From Sipunculus nudus (taxonomy: Eukaryota; Annelida; Sipuncula; Golfingiida; Sipunculidae), in assembly GCA_026874595.1 (NCBI GenBank), contig CM049314.1, positions 58,578,300 through 58,642,299 on the forward strand: DNA of 64,000 nt, in the 5' to 3' direction. Numbering within the stretch: position 1 is the stretch's first letter; each line of letters begins with the position of its first letter. The position numbers and the translations under genes were made by a program. Positions 37,201-49,424 of this stretch are shown one piece after another. Below the pieces are notes generated by a model, which saw only the letters and a list, made by a program, of their open reading frames with translations, did no database searches and had not been told where the DNA came from.

Positions 37201-39800
37201 CTATCAAACCTCAAGAAATGTATGGTTATCAATAAACAGTACATCAGTTACTACATGTGCAATGCGTACATGTTTCACAGACATCTCAGCCCTCTAAAAA
37301 GTTTTTATGTAGATAATGTTTCCCTGGATGTCGTACCCCTGGCAAACTCCACTATGACACCCTGAGGATCAATCTCAATGTCTTTGTGCCCTGACACTGG
37401 TGCCAGACCAGTGAGTCTCCCATCCTTAGTTGTTTTGTAGACAATTTAATCAAGAGGAATTCCGGGAGGACGGGGAGTATTGATGCGATGGGGAGGAGGA
37501 GATGGGTCTATGGCCCCTGCGATCCTCCTAGGCTACGCCTCTGTTAGGATAGGACTCTGATAGCATATTACCAAAGGAATATACCTTAAAACCCGTGCTC
37601 CTTCTCTTTATTTCTATTATCTTTATCTCAAGACCATTTTATTATTTTATCACAGACGTCAAATGGCAAACATAATTTTGGCATAACAAATTGGAAGCTA
37701 TTATAATCTAATGAGACAAGTTAAATGGCAAGATGGTCTTTCGAATTTTACAAAAATTTCAGAGGTATATATATATACCAACCTGTGTACGCTTCTGAAT
37801 TTCCTGGCGTGTACACTGAAAAAAAAGTTAAAGTATTATTACTCTACATAATATTCCCCATGTGTTTAATTTACAACCATTTTTAGACCATTTCTTTGAT
37901 TGTTCTTATTATAACAATATTGCTACATGTTGCACGGTTAAGGTCTTGGAAAATAAGCCCCAGATAAACCCCGATCCCCATCCCTACCCCTTGCCCCCAC
38001 CATTCCCTTCCGCCCAAGCTAGTATCCCGATATCCCACACCGTGCATACGAAACAACTTATCCCCAGGCCAAACACACTCCGACAATTTATCCCCTCGGA
38101 AAGTTACCCTCGCATAATTATCAAAGGGAACACGTATCTTATTGTTATGTATTATTATATACGGTAACGGTATTCTGTCGAATTTTCATACAGATATTTG
38201 CAAACAAACTTTTTTCTCAAAATTTTGGATCATGATATAACTTTACAGCGATATCTGCAATCACCCCCCCCCCCCCGGGCCATCTTGGATAAGCGCAGAC
38301 ATACTTCACATAAACAGGGCTGACTCGAGAACAATTGGATTATCCCCAATAGAAAACTTGTCTAATGTATCAATTTCTGCTCCCTAAAATGTTGTATTTT
38401 AAATATTTAATGAGATAATTTGTAAACATGCACATATAAATGTGCACATATAAAAAATGCACTTAATTATATATTAGTTTAAACATTGATTTTTTTTTGT
38501 CTGTTCTAGAAAGAGTAAAGCCGTTCGGGTACAAAATATAAAATTTGATAAGATTTTACGTTTGTCTATATTAATTCTTATATTCTTTAATTAATAAAAT
38601 GCAGATAAATTAATTAAATCAGTCAAATTATTGTAAAGGTAGTGGTTTTTCTAAAGAAAATCATGAAGAAAATAGTTGCTCATTATTTTGTTTTTTAACT
38701 CGTAATATATATTGTTTTTAAATTTAAAGCTTATTTACATATTTGCGTTATTTATAAACTAATTTGCAAATATAAATAGTACATGTTAAATGTGTGTAGC
38801 GATGCTAAATCGAAAATTAAAAAAAAAAAAAGAAAAGATATTTGAGAGCATATATTCAGTGTGACTATGCAGTATGTCTGCCACCCAGTCCAGTTTACCA
38901 GTTAATATATAATTTTCTAAAGTTTACATGTATTTAGCAGCAAGAATGAATCATTATCAGTCATGGGGTGTTTGGTACGAATTAATGCATCCATTGGTTA
39001 TTGTGTCAAGGTATGAGAAGCAAAGATTGTACATGCACTTTATAATAAAATTTCACTTGATGCTCCAATTTTTAGGAAATAAATTAATTCATATCTGTAT
39101 AATTAAACGAAATAAGGATCAGAGGAACTACTGATGGTCGTGTGATATCTGGCCGAACGTGGATTAATATATCGATTTATGTTTGCAGTGTATGCCTTTG
39201 GGTATATTTACAGGAGCTTCTTTGGAAAAAAGCACTTTGAACGAAAAGGCAGATTTCAATAGAATGTAGCATAGAGCGTACACATGACTCCGGATGATGT
39301 GTACACAGGAAAATGCTTCTTCGCTTCCAAGTAGTAAGTCATTATGGTCAAAGAATAACGATAATGTGAACAATGTGAGTAAGAGCAGTAATAAAACTCC
39401 TTGTAATCACTGCTGCTAAATATAGGTTACTCTTTTCATACATAATTAAAAAAAAACACACAATGTTTGAGTTAACGTCAATGAAAAATGGTGATAAGTG
39501 GTTGATGAAACGACACTTGAAGATAAATGTGTAAATACAAGGATGTTAATATATTTGGATATAAGGCTAATACATAAGAGTCTATTATTCTTGATAGATC
39601 AGAAGATATACCCTTAAAGGACATTTATTCCAACGTTACATGTTATAGAAATATAAACTTTCAGTTTACAGTAGGCTGTACGCATCGTAGCAGATGCATA
39701 TAAATGTATTCCCTACAATTACGGCTGGGTATTGCCTACAAATTTCGTATTGAAATATATTGCGGTCTGTGGCAACGTATCGCGATATTTTAATTGTATT

Positions 39801-39859
<59 letters not shown>

Positions 39860-40283
39860 GATAAATTTGATAAATTCGATAAATTCTAAATTCTAGCACA
39901 TGAGTAAATTTGTATTCAACTTGCAATATGTTATTTCCCCTAATTTTGTAAAAACGATTATATTTGGCTTATTCTTGCAAACATTGACATCCCATATTAT
40001 CAACAGCGATGTCAGGATTGATTTGAGGTAGAATTGGATATTATAGTGGATATATAATACAAACAATTACTCAATATAATGGGGTAATGCCTTTTTTAAA
40101 GATAATTTTAAATATAAGCCATATATACCCTGATTTTGCCTTTGTAATGAGGCATAAGACTTGTAAATATGTGTTTGAATGCTCTAGTTTACCTGACGAC
40201 GTACACAACTTCATGAATGACGGTATGGAGGACTACACACTTTTCCATTACATTTTCCCGATTTCAACTGTGCTATATTAAGA

Positions 40284-40334
<51 letters not shown>

Positions 40335-42428
40335 AAATAACCCTTATTTTTGCTTATTTATACATCTGTTCATTATATTTATAATACTATTTATTCAAAA
40401 TCATTTTAAATATTTTGATTAATAATGCTTTACTAAAAAAAAAACCTGCTAAAATGTACTATTACCACAACTAGTACACCTTGATATAAATAACCGAATA
40501 ATGCAGTATTATACGCATCATAAATCAAGCGATTATCATGATAAGACCGCTTGCTCATAACATATGCAATTAAGCTAATTATATATACGGGAAAATTAAG
40601 GGGACGAACAATTACGTTAGTAAGTAGACATCCCATTTAAACACACTTTATATATGCTCCTGGATTACATTCATTTAAAAAGAGGGCAGGATTGTTAGTC
40701 CCGTTGGAAATATAATAAAACGTAATTATATAAATAATTTAACGGCGCTCTTAGGTAAATCAGCTTAAAAATGGAAAAATACAAATAAATGAATTATTAA
40801 GCATCTAAGCATCGAAGTTCTTATTAAGAGACCACTACCTTACATCCCAATAATTTGTCTAATTTACATAATAGGTTTGCAATTTGTTAATTAAAAAAAA
40901 CACAAGATTTAATATAGATCTACGTAAACACTTGTCAAAATATAAACCTTTTGAATATATTGAAATCCGAAATTCTGTACTCTTTCTATGAAACGCCATA
41001 TAATCAATGTATTTATTTATTATATAATTCATTCCACTTATTTATTCATATATGCAAGTGTATTATCTAAAAAAATATACATAAAACATCATTTGTGGTA
41101 GCAGATCTTGATTCTACAGGACAAAGTATTCCAAACCAACTACGAAAATTGTTCTTAAGTTAGCCCTGTCTATTATGACTGTTTTCCAGTGATGTATAGC
41201 CTTGGGTTTTATATGACCGTGACTTAGATAACTCAAGAAAAACGCAAACATCGATGTTTAGTTCCATTATGATCCATCATTTAAAAAAGTATGTTTCAAA
41301 TATCTACATGAAAATCATACAGACTCCAGAATTTAGACATAAACGCATACACTATATACTGTCCCTTATCTATCCTGGAACTTAATGCTTAAGGTAAGAA
41401 AACTCAGATGAGCGTCGGTTTCTTTCATATTGCAGTAAATCTTGGGAAATTCAAATATTTTGATCTTGAGAAAACAAAAAAAAAATTTTTTACAATCTTA
41501 TATCATATTAAACATATGTAAAGAGGGCTTTTGTTAAATACATAAAAATCCATTACATTAAATATCTTTGTTCTTCAAATGGCACTTATTACATTGGTTT
41601 AAAGCATACTAATCATGTTATATGTGTTCTTTTAGTCATTGTAATACTGTGTAAATTTAACTAAAACAATCATACTATAATAACATTTGGCATAATTAAA
41701 TTTAATTTTATTGCAATTTAAGCATTTTCTTTTTGTTTTAGCTTTTGGCATTTAAGTCTCGACCAAACCCAAATGCATACAATATATATTTATGGTTCAC
41801 AATACACATTTCATGGAATATATTATTTATTCCAGGGGGTCATTCAAGGAGGATATTTGTCCTATATTAGTTATCGAGTGAGATATTTTAGGGGGTTAAT
41901 TTTGTCGCGGGTAGTCTAAGGGGCTTATTGTAGGGGTAATTAAATATGAAGAACTAGATATAGGACACTACAAAAATAAATAAAGTCTTACCCAAAAAAG
42001 CACACAAAAAAGTCAACAGGTTAACACGTTTTCAAATTACATATGAGATGTTATATATACATATTGATAGGACAAAGATGGTATAGTTCCAATACAGCCT
42101 CATTGAATATAAAAGTCAAATATCACACACTCAATTGAGGGAAAATGCAACAGAAATATAATATATAACATATAATAATTTTATTGTAATAATGCATAAG
42201 ATGTTTATTTAATTGATATAATCTACAATAGATATTCGGTTAATTGTTTTGTAATGTATAAATTATATTTTGCATTATTATAATCTAAAGAAATACATTT
42301 ATTGTATTTTAACAATATAAAATACACACACACATATATACATATATATATCTTATGTATATGTATGTGAACAAGAAAATGATACGTACCAGACGTGAAT
42401 GCCAGAGTCGTGCAGAGGAAACTCGAAC
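30872..42428 (-). CDS. Secreted protein with three C1q-like domains (gene model, 5' incomplete)
   Basis: Five exons join in one continuous frame: 42,428-42,390; 37,815-37,783; 36,656-36,615; 33,567-32,600; 31,066-30,872. The 424-residue product lacks only its start. It begins with a hydrophobic stretch ending LCTTLAFTS, probably the end of a signal peptide. A short linker containing PETTTTAPPPI follows, then three C1q/TNF-type beta-sandwich domains. Domain 1 has IPYSGLYLISLSAG; domain 2 has VPDTGIYYFTFSTG and closes with FGGFQYS; domain 3 has AFTGLYYVHISG and closes with FLGFYMF. C1q-domain proteins in molluscs are secreted pattern-recognition lectin-like proteins; the specific ligand here is unknown. 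The first coding exon was not located. Confidence 0.85.
31067..32599 (-). other. C1q gene last intron
   Basis: Starts GTGAGG and ends TTTCAG on the minus strand. It contains a (CA)n-(TA)n microsatellite at 32,430-32,505 and a dispersed repeat fragment at 31,680-31,960 related to 5,340-6,140. A motif GACAGATGGCGCC (minus strand, about 31,830) resembles the CTCF-like core seen in the 51-60 kb array. Confidence 0.7.
32600..33567 (-). CDS. C1q gene exon with domains 1, 2 and first part of 3, 968 bp
   Basis: Acceptor CTTACAG, donor GGG|GTGAGG. It encodes 322 whole codons: domain 1 (about residues 1-130 of the exon), domain 2 (about 131-250) and the first half of domain 3. Domains 1 and 2 sit in one exon without an intron between them. 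Reading past the donor gives a short run with no C1q character, supporting the splice. Confidence 0.9.
33568..36614 (-). other. C1q gene intron with repeats
   Basis: On the minus strand it runs from the GC donor to CTTACAG. It carries a (TA)n tract at 34,197-34,238, C-runs at about 36,191-36,216 and 36,341-36,351, and a degenerate repeat at 36,360-36,590 with GACGACGAC-type stretches and CTAGGGAGACATAATTATT. No further exon was recognised. Confidence 0.6.
36615..36656 (-). CDS. C1q gene micro-exon with GC donor, 42 bp
   Basis: Acceptor TTGTTTTAG; encodes TFPETTTTAPPPI. The donor is G|GCAAGT, a strong GC-AG consensus. The nearby GT (four bases further on) would put the downstream C1q domains out of frame. 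With the GC donor, the split codon G+AC gives Asp and the frame runs on. Confidence 0.7.
37783..37815 (-). CDS. C1q gene micro-exon, 33 bp
   Basis: Acceptor with a long pyrimidine run ending TTTTTTCAG; donor GTTGGT. It encodes YTPGNSEAYT plus split codons at both ends. The phase (two bases in, one base out) matches both neighbours. Confidence 0.7.
37816..42389 (-). other. C1q gene 5' intron, very AT-rich
   Basis: About 4.6 kb with (TA)n tracts at 39,817-39,860 and 40,288-40,330, a C-run at about 38,264-38,276, and no recognisable coding sequence. Additional phase-neutral micro-exons cannot be excluded. Confidence 0.5.
42390..42428 (-). CDS. C1q gene exon (signal-peptide end), 39 bp
   Basis: Acceptor TTATACAG and donor GTACGT flank 39 bases. 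In the frame that keeps all later junctions in phase it encodes SSFLCTTLAFTS. It starts after the first base of a codon and ends with one spare base (G). It has no ATG, so at least one further exon lies upstream. Confidence 0.65.
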
Positions 42429-44320
42429 CTGTATAACAAAATGACGTAAGGCTTTTACTGAATGGTATAGAAAAAAAACGCTAGTTTTTAATTACTTTAT
42501 GTATCCAAGTGAAACGAAGGGCAAAATAACTCAACAAACCTGTAGCATTAAAACATTTTAACAACCCTGTCAAGAGGGTCATGATAGTCTGTTTGTTTGT
42601 CGGTTTGATTTCTGTTTGTAAGCAAAGTATGCAAGACATTTTCCAGACCAACTGTGATAGTGCTCTGTGCTTGGCAAACGTTTATTTAATAACCGATCAT
42701 TACGTGTTGGATCTAATGTTCCTAGATCAATGTCACATGAAAATTGCCTGAATCCAACCGATCAGTTAAAGTTGTGATACGGTTCCTTTCGAAGAAGGTA
42801 CTACTACTAGTCCGGCAGCTAAGTGCAAAATACTAAAGTTGGTGATACAAACACCAAATTTGGTATGTGAATTCCTCAGGGCCTATCTAAATCATAAACA
42901 ACCGTTAGCCAGCACGAATTTTAAGATGGCAGTCATTTTTTTTCTAGAAGGTTGCAATTCGTCGCTGTTATATCAGGCTTTTGGACAGAAAACATGACTC
43001 ATTTATTTTAATTAACAGGATTTAGGACATTCTTAATCCAATTCAAACCCAACAAATGCTCATGCAGGCTTGCATATATTAGTTTTGTTATATTAAACGT
43101 AAGTAAGCTGACTTTCATGCCAAATTGTCATTTAATCTTCTACATGTTGCTTCGTTGTTTGCTTAAAATTCCATTTGTTGTTGGAATTTTACATCTGCCA
43201 TAATAAATACATCCTGAAAGCAGTTAAGCACCTGGGCGTGGTCAAAACAAAGAATTTCACAGCGTTACTGAGTTAAAGAAATCTGGGGATCTTTACATGT
43301 CGTAGCTCAAAAGCGGATTACCGATAATTGTTTTAACATGCACTATGAAAATAAATACACATTTCTGTTACTTCAAAATAATGAACAGCAAACAATGTGA
43401 TATATTTATAAGGTTGTTAACATCTCAGAGGAAGATTATATATATTGAAAATGCAAAAGTCTTAATGCGACCTTAATGATTATCTTGCGACAAACATTAA
43501 GGGCTGGAGTTTGCTTCTTTGAGTAGTCAATTGTTCTCAAGAAGTAAGCGATAGGTTCGTGAATGGGCCGAGAAATAACTTCAAACTTCGTTGCTTTGGC
43601 TTGACATTCTCAAAACCGTCGAAATCTGTTTACGATGTTATTGGGTAGATAATGCAAATATATGACGAAGCTTGTTAGATATTTCCGAGACTTCATCATG
43701 AGCAAATCACGACTTGGAATTCTTGAAACGATCGCAAGAAATGTCTAACTTTTTTGTTAGATTCCCGCCAAACTTAAAGCGAGACCAACATGAACAGCTG
43801 ACCGTACTTACGAACCCCCCTGAATGTTGGCGAGACTTTGAAGCCTAGATTACAAGTGACTTTTTATTATTTTTTTCGCATTCCCACCCTTCAATGAATC
43901 TTTTGCTTTCCCCGTGAAAACCTATTTCTCTGTGAGACGGTGTGCTGTTATTCGAACCGAAATGCTACAGCTTAAGGTTTAAGTATGAACAGATAGTTAA
44001 CAAAGATGGATATCCATTCGCTTAAGTCTACAGACTATTACAAGCCCTTGTCTCACTGTGTCTGGGACTGTTGGCAACTAGTTGGAAATACAAAATTGCA
44101 AAAAAATACGTGAATTAACGACAATTTCAACTTGGAATCATACTGAATTTGAGAATCCCTTTTCGAGTCTTTAGGAACCTCCCTCTCGAACGCCTTTCGG
44201 AATTAGTCACAACCTTGTTCTTCCAGTAAAAATAGGATTGAACCCGAAACAAATTGTTATAGAAATAAGACCAAGTGTATTTTTACTCAGAAACCTTTTA
44301 AGAATAACATTTCAAAAGTC
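42429..44320. other. Upstream flank of C1q gene; missing first exon expected nearby
   Basis: About 1.9 kb in which I could not identify a minus-strand exon carrying an ATG and ending one base into a codon. A strong donor (TTC|GTAAGTACGG, minus strand, about 43,810) has no open ATG frame before it. The first exon may lie further upstream. Confidence 0.4.
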
Positions 44321-44508
44321 ACAAAGCGTCCCATTGGGAGAAAGTCATTTGCTTTGATGATTTTAATTGGCTAATTGACTATTAAGTTTTACTTAACTCA
44401 TCTATATATTGTCATGTTAAATTTGATCAGTATCCAAATATCTTAAAAGTTTATTAGCCAATAAAAAATAAAAATAACTTTCTCCAATGGGACTTTTTGG
44501 GATTTTGT
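44321..44508. mobile_element. Foldback MITE
   Basis: Left arm ACAAAGCGTCCCATTGGGAG followed by AAAGTCATTT and ATTGGCTAAT. The right arm, read on the other strand, is CAAAAAGTCCCATTGG, AGAAAGTTATTT and ATTGGCTAAT. The arms extend about 60-70 bases each around a short centre, with no coding capacity. It lies just outside the left edge of duplicon copy B. Confidence 0.75.
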
Positions 44509-44627
44509 TATGTTATTATCCAGAATTGTTGTTGTCATTATTATCATTTCTGTCCCAATTCGTTTAGGGTTTGGCGTAAATGTCAAATAATATGACTAGA
44601 CTAAGTGAGATACGGGCTTATGCGGAT

Positions 44628-45871
44628 GGCTATGCAGCCATGTTGTGTGTGCAATCTTCATGGCGTCGAATATGAGATTTCTAAATTAGACGACAGCTTG
44701 CGGGTTCCAACGTTTACGTGTCACAAAGAAAGAAAGAACATTTTCATCGCACCTTGGATCAGGATCTTATAGTGTAGCTGTAGACACTGACAGCCTGTGT
44801 TTGCTTGTGAATGGACATGCTCTAGAACAATTGATTAACCATCTTAATGTTTTATTAATTAAAAAATGTCATGATATTTAATTATCTAGGTAGTTGTTGG
44901 GTCTTCTAAATTATAGTCATCTTTAAATCATTAAATATAATATAACTAGAAAAGTAGTCTCTTGTCGTGTACTATATATGAAAAAATCGTGCTAGGACAA
45001 AGACGGTCCCTAATAGATAATTAATTGAGTGAAAATGTGACCCTGCTTACGTCATCACGTACTCGGATTTAAACCATACGTATGCTTTACCGGTGCAGTA
45101 AATAATCACTCGACCTGGACTCGACCACGGTTTAGCTAAATATCTAATTGTGTGTAATCTTTATTAAAGGCAGATGTGATATAAATGTAAATTTTCCAAA
45201 GGTAGTTTACATCAGTGCACTGGTTATAACGTGAGGGGTTGGGGCACTCATCAAGAGAGGGTTTACGGGACTAGTTTTTTCAGAAAGATGTCACAATTTC
45301 TAAATTTTATTTAGAAAGGGCCTTCTTTGAAACATGTAATTTTATTTTATGATGTTAGAACCATGGCTTGTTGGGAGCACTTTTCACGGGGGCCACCGTA
45401 AAAAATCTCCCCGCCTCGCTGAGATTAACACTCACGAGCTTCCGATTCTGGGTTCTTACCCCAGCCCCGAGAAAGTGAAGCAGGGATTCTGGGTTTATTT
45501 GCAAGCGGTAAAAAATAACCCAGAGGTCATAATATCTTACCAAAACGTTAGAGCCAATCGAAATTGACCACGTTCTGCTGGGAACGGTCTACGCAAATGA
45601 GCATTTCATTCCCAAGGACATTTCAAACTGCTTAATGTTTTCATATACATTCATAATACTAAATATGATATACAATTCATGTATTATAGCCTTCTATATT
45701 TCTTAAACCCATACGTTATTGATAGAGCGTATGGCTGGGACCCGTCGGACTCGGACCCATCAAGATGGGAATGAAAAAAAATCGACCCGTCTAGCTGAAA
45801 CCCGTCCATTTGGGATGACACCAGTCTCTCTCTGTCTCTATCTATCTCTGTGTTTCTCTCTATCTATCTCC

Positions 45872-45925
<54 letters not shown>

Positions 45926-46199
45926 GCATTTAGTTTTTATAGGTTGATGTTGACCTACGACCTATCTGACTTCAGCGTGGTTCTCCATTCCTGTGAAATC
46001 ATTTAGTTATAATTTTGTGATACCCCGCTCATTGAAAATAACGGGACACCAACAGTTAAAGAGAAAACATAGAAGTAAAACATAACACTGCTCAAGATTA
46101 GTGAATTATGGTCCCTTGTAAGGGCTCAGTCTTAGTGGGACTGCCTACTCATAAAATACTCATAAACTTTTTAATCCAATTATCGTATTTGATACATAC
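44628..46199 (+). repeat. Segmental duplication, copy B, part 1
   Basis: Matches 1-1,600. The copies part where copy B is interrupted by the CAGTGGCGGATCC element at 46,200. A local expansion at about 45,830-45,922 (CTCT-rich) and a GACCCGTC-type short repeat at about 45,735-45,810 are specific to this copy. Confidence 0.85.
45877..45922. repeat. (TC)n microsatellite
   Basis: Uninterrupted TC run preceded by imperfect TCTATC repeats; no equivalent in duplicon copy A. Confidence 0.95.
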
Positions 46200-46300
46200 C
46201 AGTGGCGGATCCAGAATTTCAGGAACAGGGGGGCGCTAATTTTGGTTTAGCGATTGATGGGTCTTTAGCAATATATATACATGAAATATTATTTTACTCA
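46200..46300 (+). mobile_element. hAT-like element end (CAGTGGCGGATCCAG)
   Basis: CAGTGGCGGATCCAG followed by a G-run (AGGGGGGCGC) is a common terminus of non-autonomous hAT elements. Only this end was found; the other may be lost or hidden by the nested insertion that follows. Confidence 0.5.
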
Positions 46301-46306
46301 TATATA

Positions 46307-46341
<35 letters not shown>

Positions 46342-46344
<3 letters not shown>

Positions 46345-47883
46345 GGTTGGGTTTTAGGCTGCCTAAAACTTGTTTTCGGCAGGGCAGAGCCTAAAACCTG
46401 CCTTTCACTGCCTAAAATAGGTTATAACCTGCCTTAAACTGCCTTTAACTGCCTAAAACCTTACATACCCTCACCTTTGACTTGTAGTTTAACTATGTTT
46501 TATTGTTACACAACTAAATGCATTAAAGAAATATGCTCAACAAATTAAAAGTGAACATTTTATTTAAACTAAATAAATTAAACTATGCTACAAAAAAGCA
46601 TCAAATGAATACAACACTACTTCAGGTTTTCTCTGACAGTTTTAGCTTGTATACCCGAATTATGGTCTGAGGTCTCCCACCTTCATTACTACCATTACTG
46701 CCAATTTATAAAAAGAATGCTCATACTGTAAGCTTATAACCAGATAGTTTGATTGGCTTTATGATCACAAGGGATTAAATATTGTTATATTTGCAAAAGA
46801 ATGTTTCCTAAATTAAGTTGTTCCATTTACACTGATGAATAGCCCTGTATACTGTAGTCTCACTAATATATTATGTATGTTTTGTATGTCTGTAGCTTCA
46901 AATGGCACAAAGTAAAAGATTGATGTTTTAAATAATATCAGAATATATCTTTTATGCTAGTTATCAACTAAAAATATGATATCTTTTACATTATCTGATA
47001 ATGAACAAGGTTGTTTATTCCCTTAGCTAGATCATGCTTTGTCAAATTTTAAGATTTTGTGCACATTCTTATCGTGTATATAATGATCGATATGCCCTGA
47101 TAACTGTATGATAAGATTGTGAAAGGTTTACCTTGTGAAAATGGAACCCTCATGAAACACTAAATTAGTATAAAACTGAAAATATGAAAATAATGTGAAT
47201 ATGTTGCAAACCACAGAATATTCATAATCACTTTCGGACTGTGTTCAACCTAAAGGCCTGAGAAACCTACAAGCCAGAGGCCCTGACTGCATCACCCAGT
47301 AAAAAGTTTGACTCAAGAACAGTTTTCAGGGCAAGGGCTTTGATTACATCATCCTTTTATGAAAGTTCACATGAACATCTACAAGGACACTGCAGTGGGA
47401 CTTCTGACCATTGGGTCTTATGACCCCACCACCCTGATAAATAGTAATTAACTCGTAAATCAAGCGTGGCCTCCCCTTCTGATACTGGAGGCTCTGTTAC
47501 ATAATTCCTGGTAGCAGGGCACTCATCAGCAAACCCAAAGGGTCCTGATAATGACACTACCTTGGCCAATGAAACCATGTGCCACACAAATATGGTTTTA
47601 TGCTCAAGAAACCTATACAGGCTCTTTGAAGACTGCATGATACCATCCAACAGGAAATTATGCATTCCTTATACCTGAAATCTTCCAGAAGCAAAACAAA
47701 GCCTTGTGACTGCATCACCATTTCCAGTTTGATAGTTTTATAGATCTTTAGGTCAAAATTCAAACAAATACAGGTTTTAGGCACATTTGGTGCCAAAAAC
47801 CTGCCTAAAACCTGTTTTAGGCGGGGCAGTTTTAACCAGGTTATAACCTATGGTTAAACCTTCCTGCCTAAAACTTGCCAACC

Positions 47884-47886
<3 letters not shown>
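46342..47886. mobile_element. Non-autonomous hAT-like DNA transposon, 1.5 kb
   Basis: Perfect 9-bp ends CAGGGTTGG...CCAACCCTG sit inside a (TA)n tract, consistent with an 8-bp ATATATAT target duplication (not provable in TA repeats). Just inside both ends are arrays of the short unit CCTGCCTAAAAC/GTTTTAGGCAGG in opposing orientation, giving imperfect subterminal inverted repeats of about 100 bases. The centre is AT-rich and holds no transposase. Confidence 0.75.
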
Positions 47887-47959
<73 letters not shown>

Positions 47960-47965
47960 ATATTT
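47887..47965. repeat. (TA)n microsatellite
   Basis: Continues the TA tract that was the target of the 46,342-47,886 insertion; the other part is at 46,302-46,341. Confidence 0.95.
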
Positions 47966-48293
47966 GCTTTATATTTATCTCCATAAATAAAATCCCAAGC
48001 CATATTCGTTTGAAAATTTAATTACAGGTACAGATGGAGAGTTTCGGACGGGGTGTCCCCCTCCCATATTGAGAAAATTTATAAATATGCAATGTAAAGA
48101 GGACACCTTTGAGGCAACTTTTATAAACAAAATATGAGGATTTTCTGTTTCTCAACTACTGCTCTCTTAAATATCTTTGCATGACGTAATCAAACTTCAG
48201 AGGGTGGGAGTTCACTTGTGGACGGCCATAATATTATATTTCTTCAAATTTGGATATTAACTGGAAAGTCTAAACAAGCAATGATTTGTAACA

Positions 48294-48297
<4 letters not shown>
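47966..48297. other. No gene seen
   Basis: Sequence between a TA tract and the LTR, containing GGTGTCCCCCTCCCATATT, possibly a remnant of the CAGTGGCGGATCC-type element. Nothing else recognised. Confidence 0.35.

Positions 48298-48341
<44 letters not shown>
48298..48341. repeat. (TA)n microsatellite
   Basis: TA run just upstream of the solo-LTR-like sequence. Confidence 0.95.
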
Positions 48342-48342
<1 letters not shown>

Positions 48343-48362
48343 ATAAACATACATATTTATAT

Positions 48363-49096
48363 TGTAACAGGTGCTCTTTTTATTGTGTGACACGGGCGTA
48401 ACTCGTGTTGTGGCACTCGTGTCTGGCAACGTATTACATTCTCTGTTTAATCCATACTGATTGAACTCTCGGTGTCATGCTAGCTAGGGGCTTTCTCGCC
48501 TGGCGGAGATCACGTGGGAACCCTAGTGTGTGGAGGCACAGTTACGTTTTTCTATATGATTCCTGTAACGCGTGGTTACCATGTATAATGTATTATTCTT
48601 CAGAAGCTCGAGAAATAGTAGCTTCCCGGCTTGAGGTGAAAAGTTATATAAGGGGGCTGTGTTTAAGATCCGAGAGAGACAGCAGAGAAGATTCCAGCTG
48701 ACGCAGAAGCGTGTGTGTCAGTTTCTGGGACCTTATCCGATGAGTGCAGCAATTATAGATTTTCTCCTGGACCTTTTGGAGAGTCTTGTTTGGACTTCAG
48801 TACTTTCGGGATTGTTACAAGAGCTTTACACTGGACTGTCATTCTCCGAGTGTATACATTTAAAGAACTAATCGTTGTGACGGTGGTGGTATCCAGGTAC
48901 TGTGCACATTGTTTATTTTACTGTGTGATTGTATTGATTTGTTTTTATACCGCTAATATACTGTTTAATTGTATTGATTTAGTGTATTGTAATGTTAGGG
49001 TTGTTTTAAGAATAAATTATGGCATTTGTTAACCAAAAAAAAAACACTGACTTCTTTATTCATTCCCCTAGACATTTCACGCTGCCTAGTGTTACA
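48363..49096 (+). mobile_element. Solo LTR-like sequence of the Gmr1-like family
   Basis: Starts TGTAACAGGTGCTC and ends GCCTAGTGTTACA, so the termini form TGTAACA/TGTTACA. It aligns with 61,185-61,757, next to the integrase-RT fragment: both have CTTTTTATTGTG, a TATA-like patch (TTATATAAG here, CTATAAATAAC there), GTGTGTCAGTTT/GTGAGTCAGTTT and a TTTAAAGRACT end. An AATAAA occurs at about 49,012. No obvious 5-bp target duplication was found; TA expansion next to it may have erased it. Confidence 0.65.
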
Positions 49097-49174
49097 GAAT
49101 CTGATTTTTGTTATCTCCATCACAAAAGTGTGTGTTCATCTCGCATACGTGATCTGTTTATATTAGGTTCCTCA

Positions 49175-49175
49175 A

Positions 49176-49226
<51 letters not shown>
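49175..49226. repeat. (TA)n-(TG)n microsatellite
   Basis: TA dinucleotides followed by TG dinucleotides. Confidence 0.95.
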
Positions 49227-49227
<1 letters not shown>

Positions 49228-49424
49228 TGAAAATGCGCGTCCACAACATCTATAAATGTATTCCTCGTGGTAATATAATTGAATATGCTCAAGTCGCAAG
49301 TTAAACTTCGCATTTTACCGGCTTCTATGCCAACTCACTGCAGATAGTTGCAGACTATCTTAGGCATGCTTATATGCACCTTCGGGCTAGGTCTACTTTT
49401 AACACTACATCAACTCGAAACGTT

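Noticed and set aside
36181-38278. C-runs in the C1q introns as G-quadruplex regulators
   Set aside because: They are plain homopolymer runs with no conserved spacing, and similar runs occur throughout the window, including inside a dead gag.
43800-43900. Candidate first exon of the C1q gene before GTAAGTACGG (minus strand)
   Set aside because: The only nearby ATG frame closes with a stop within a few codons, so it cannot supply the start.
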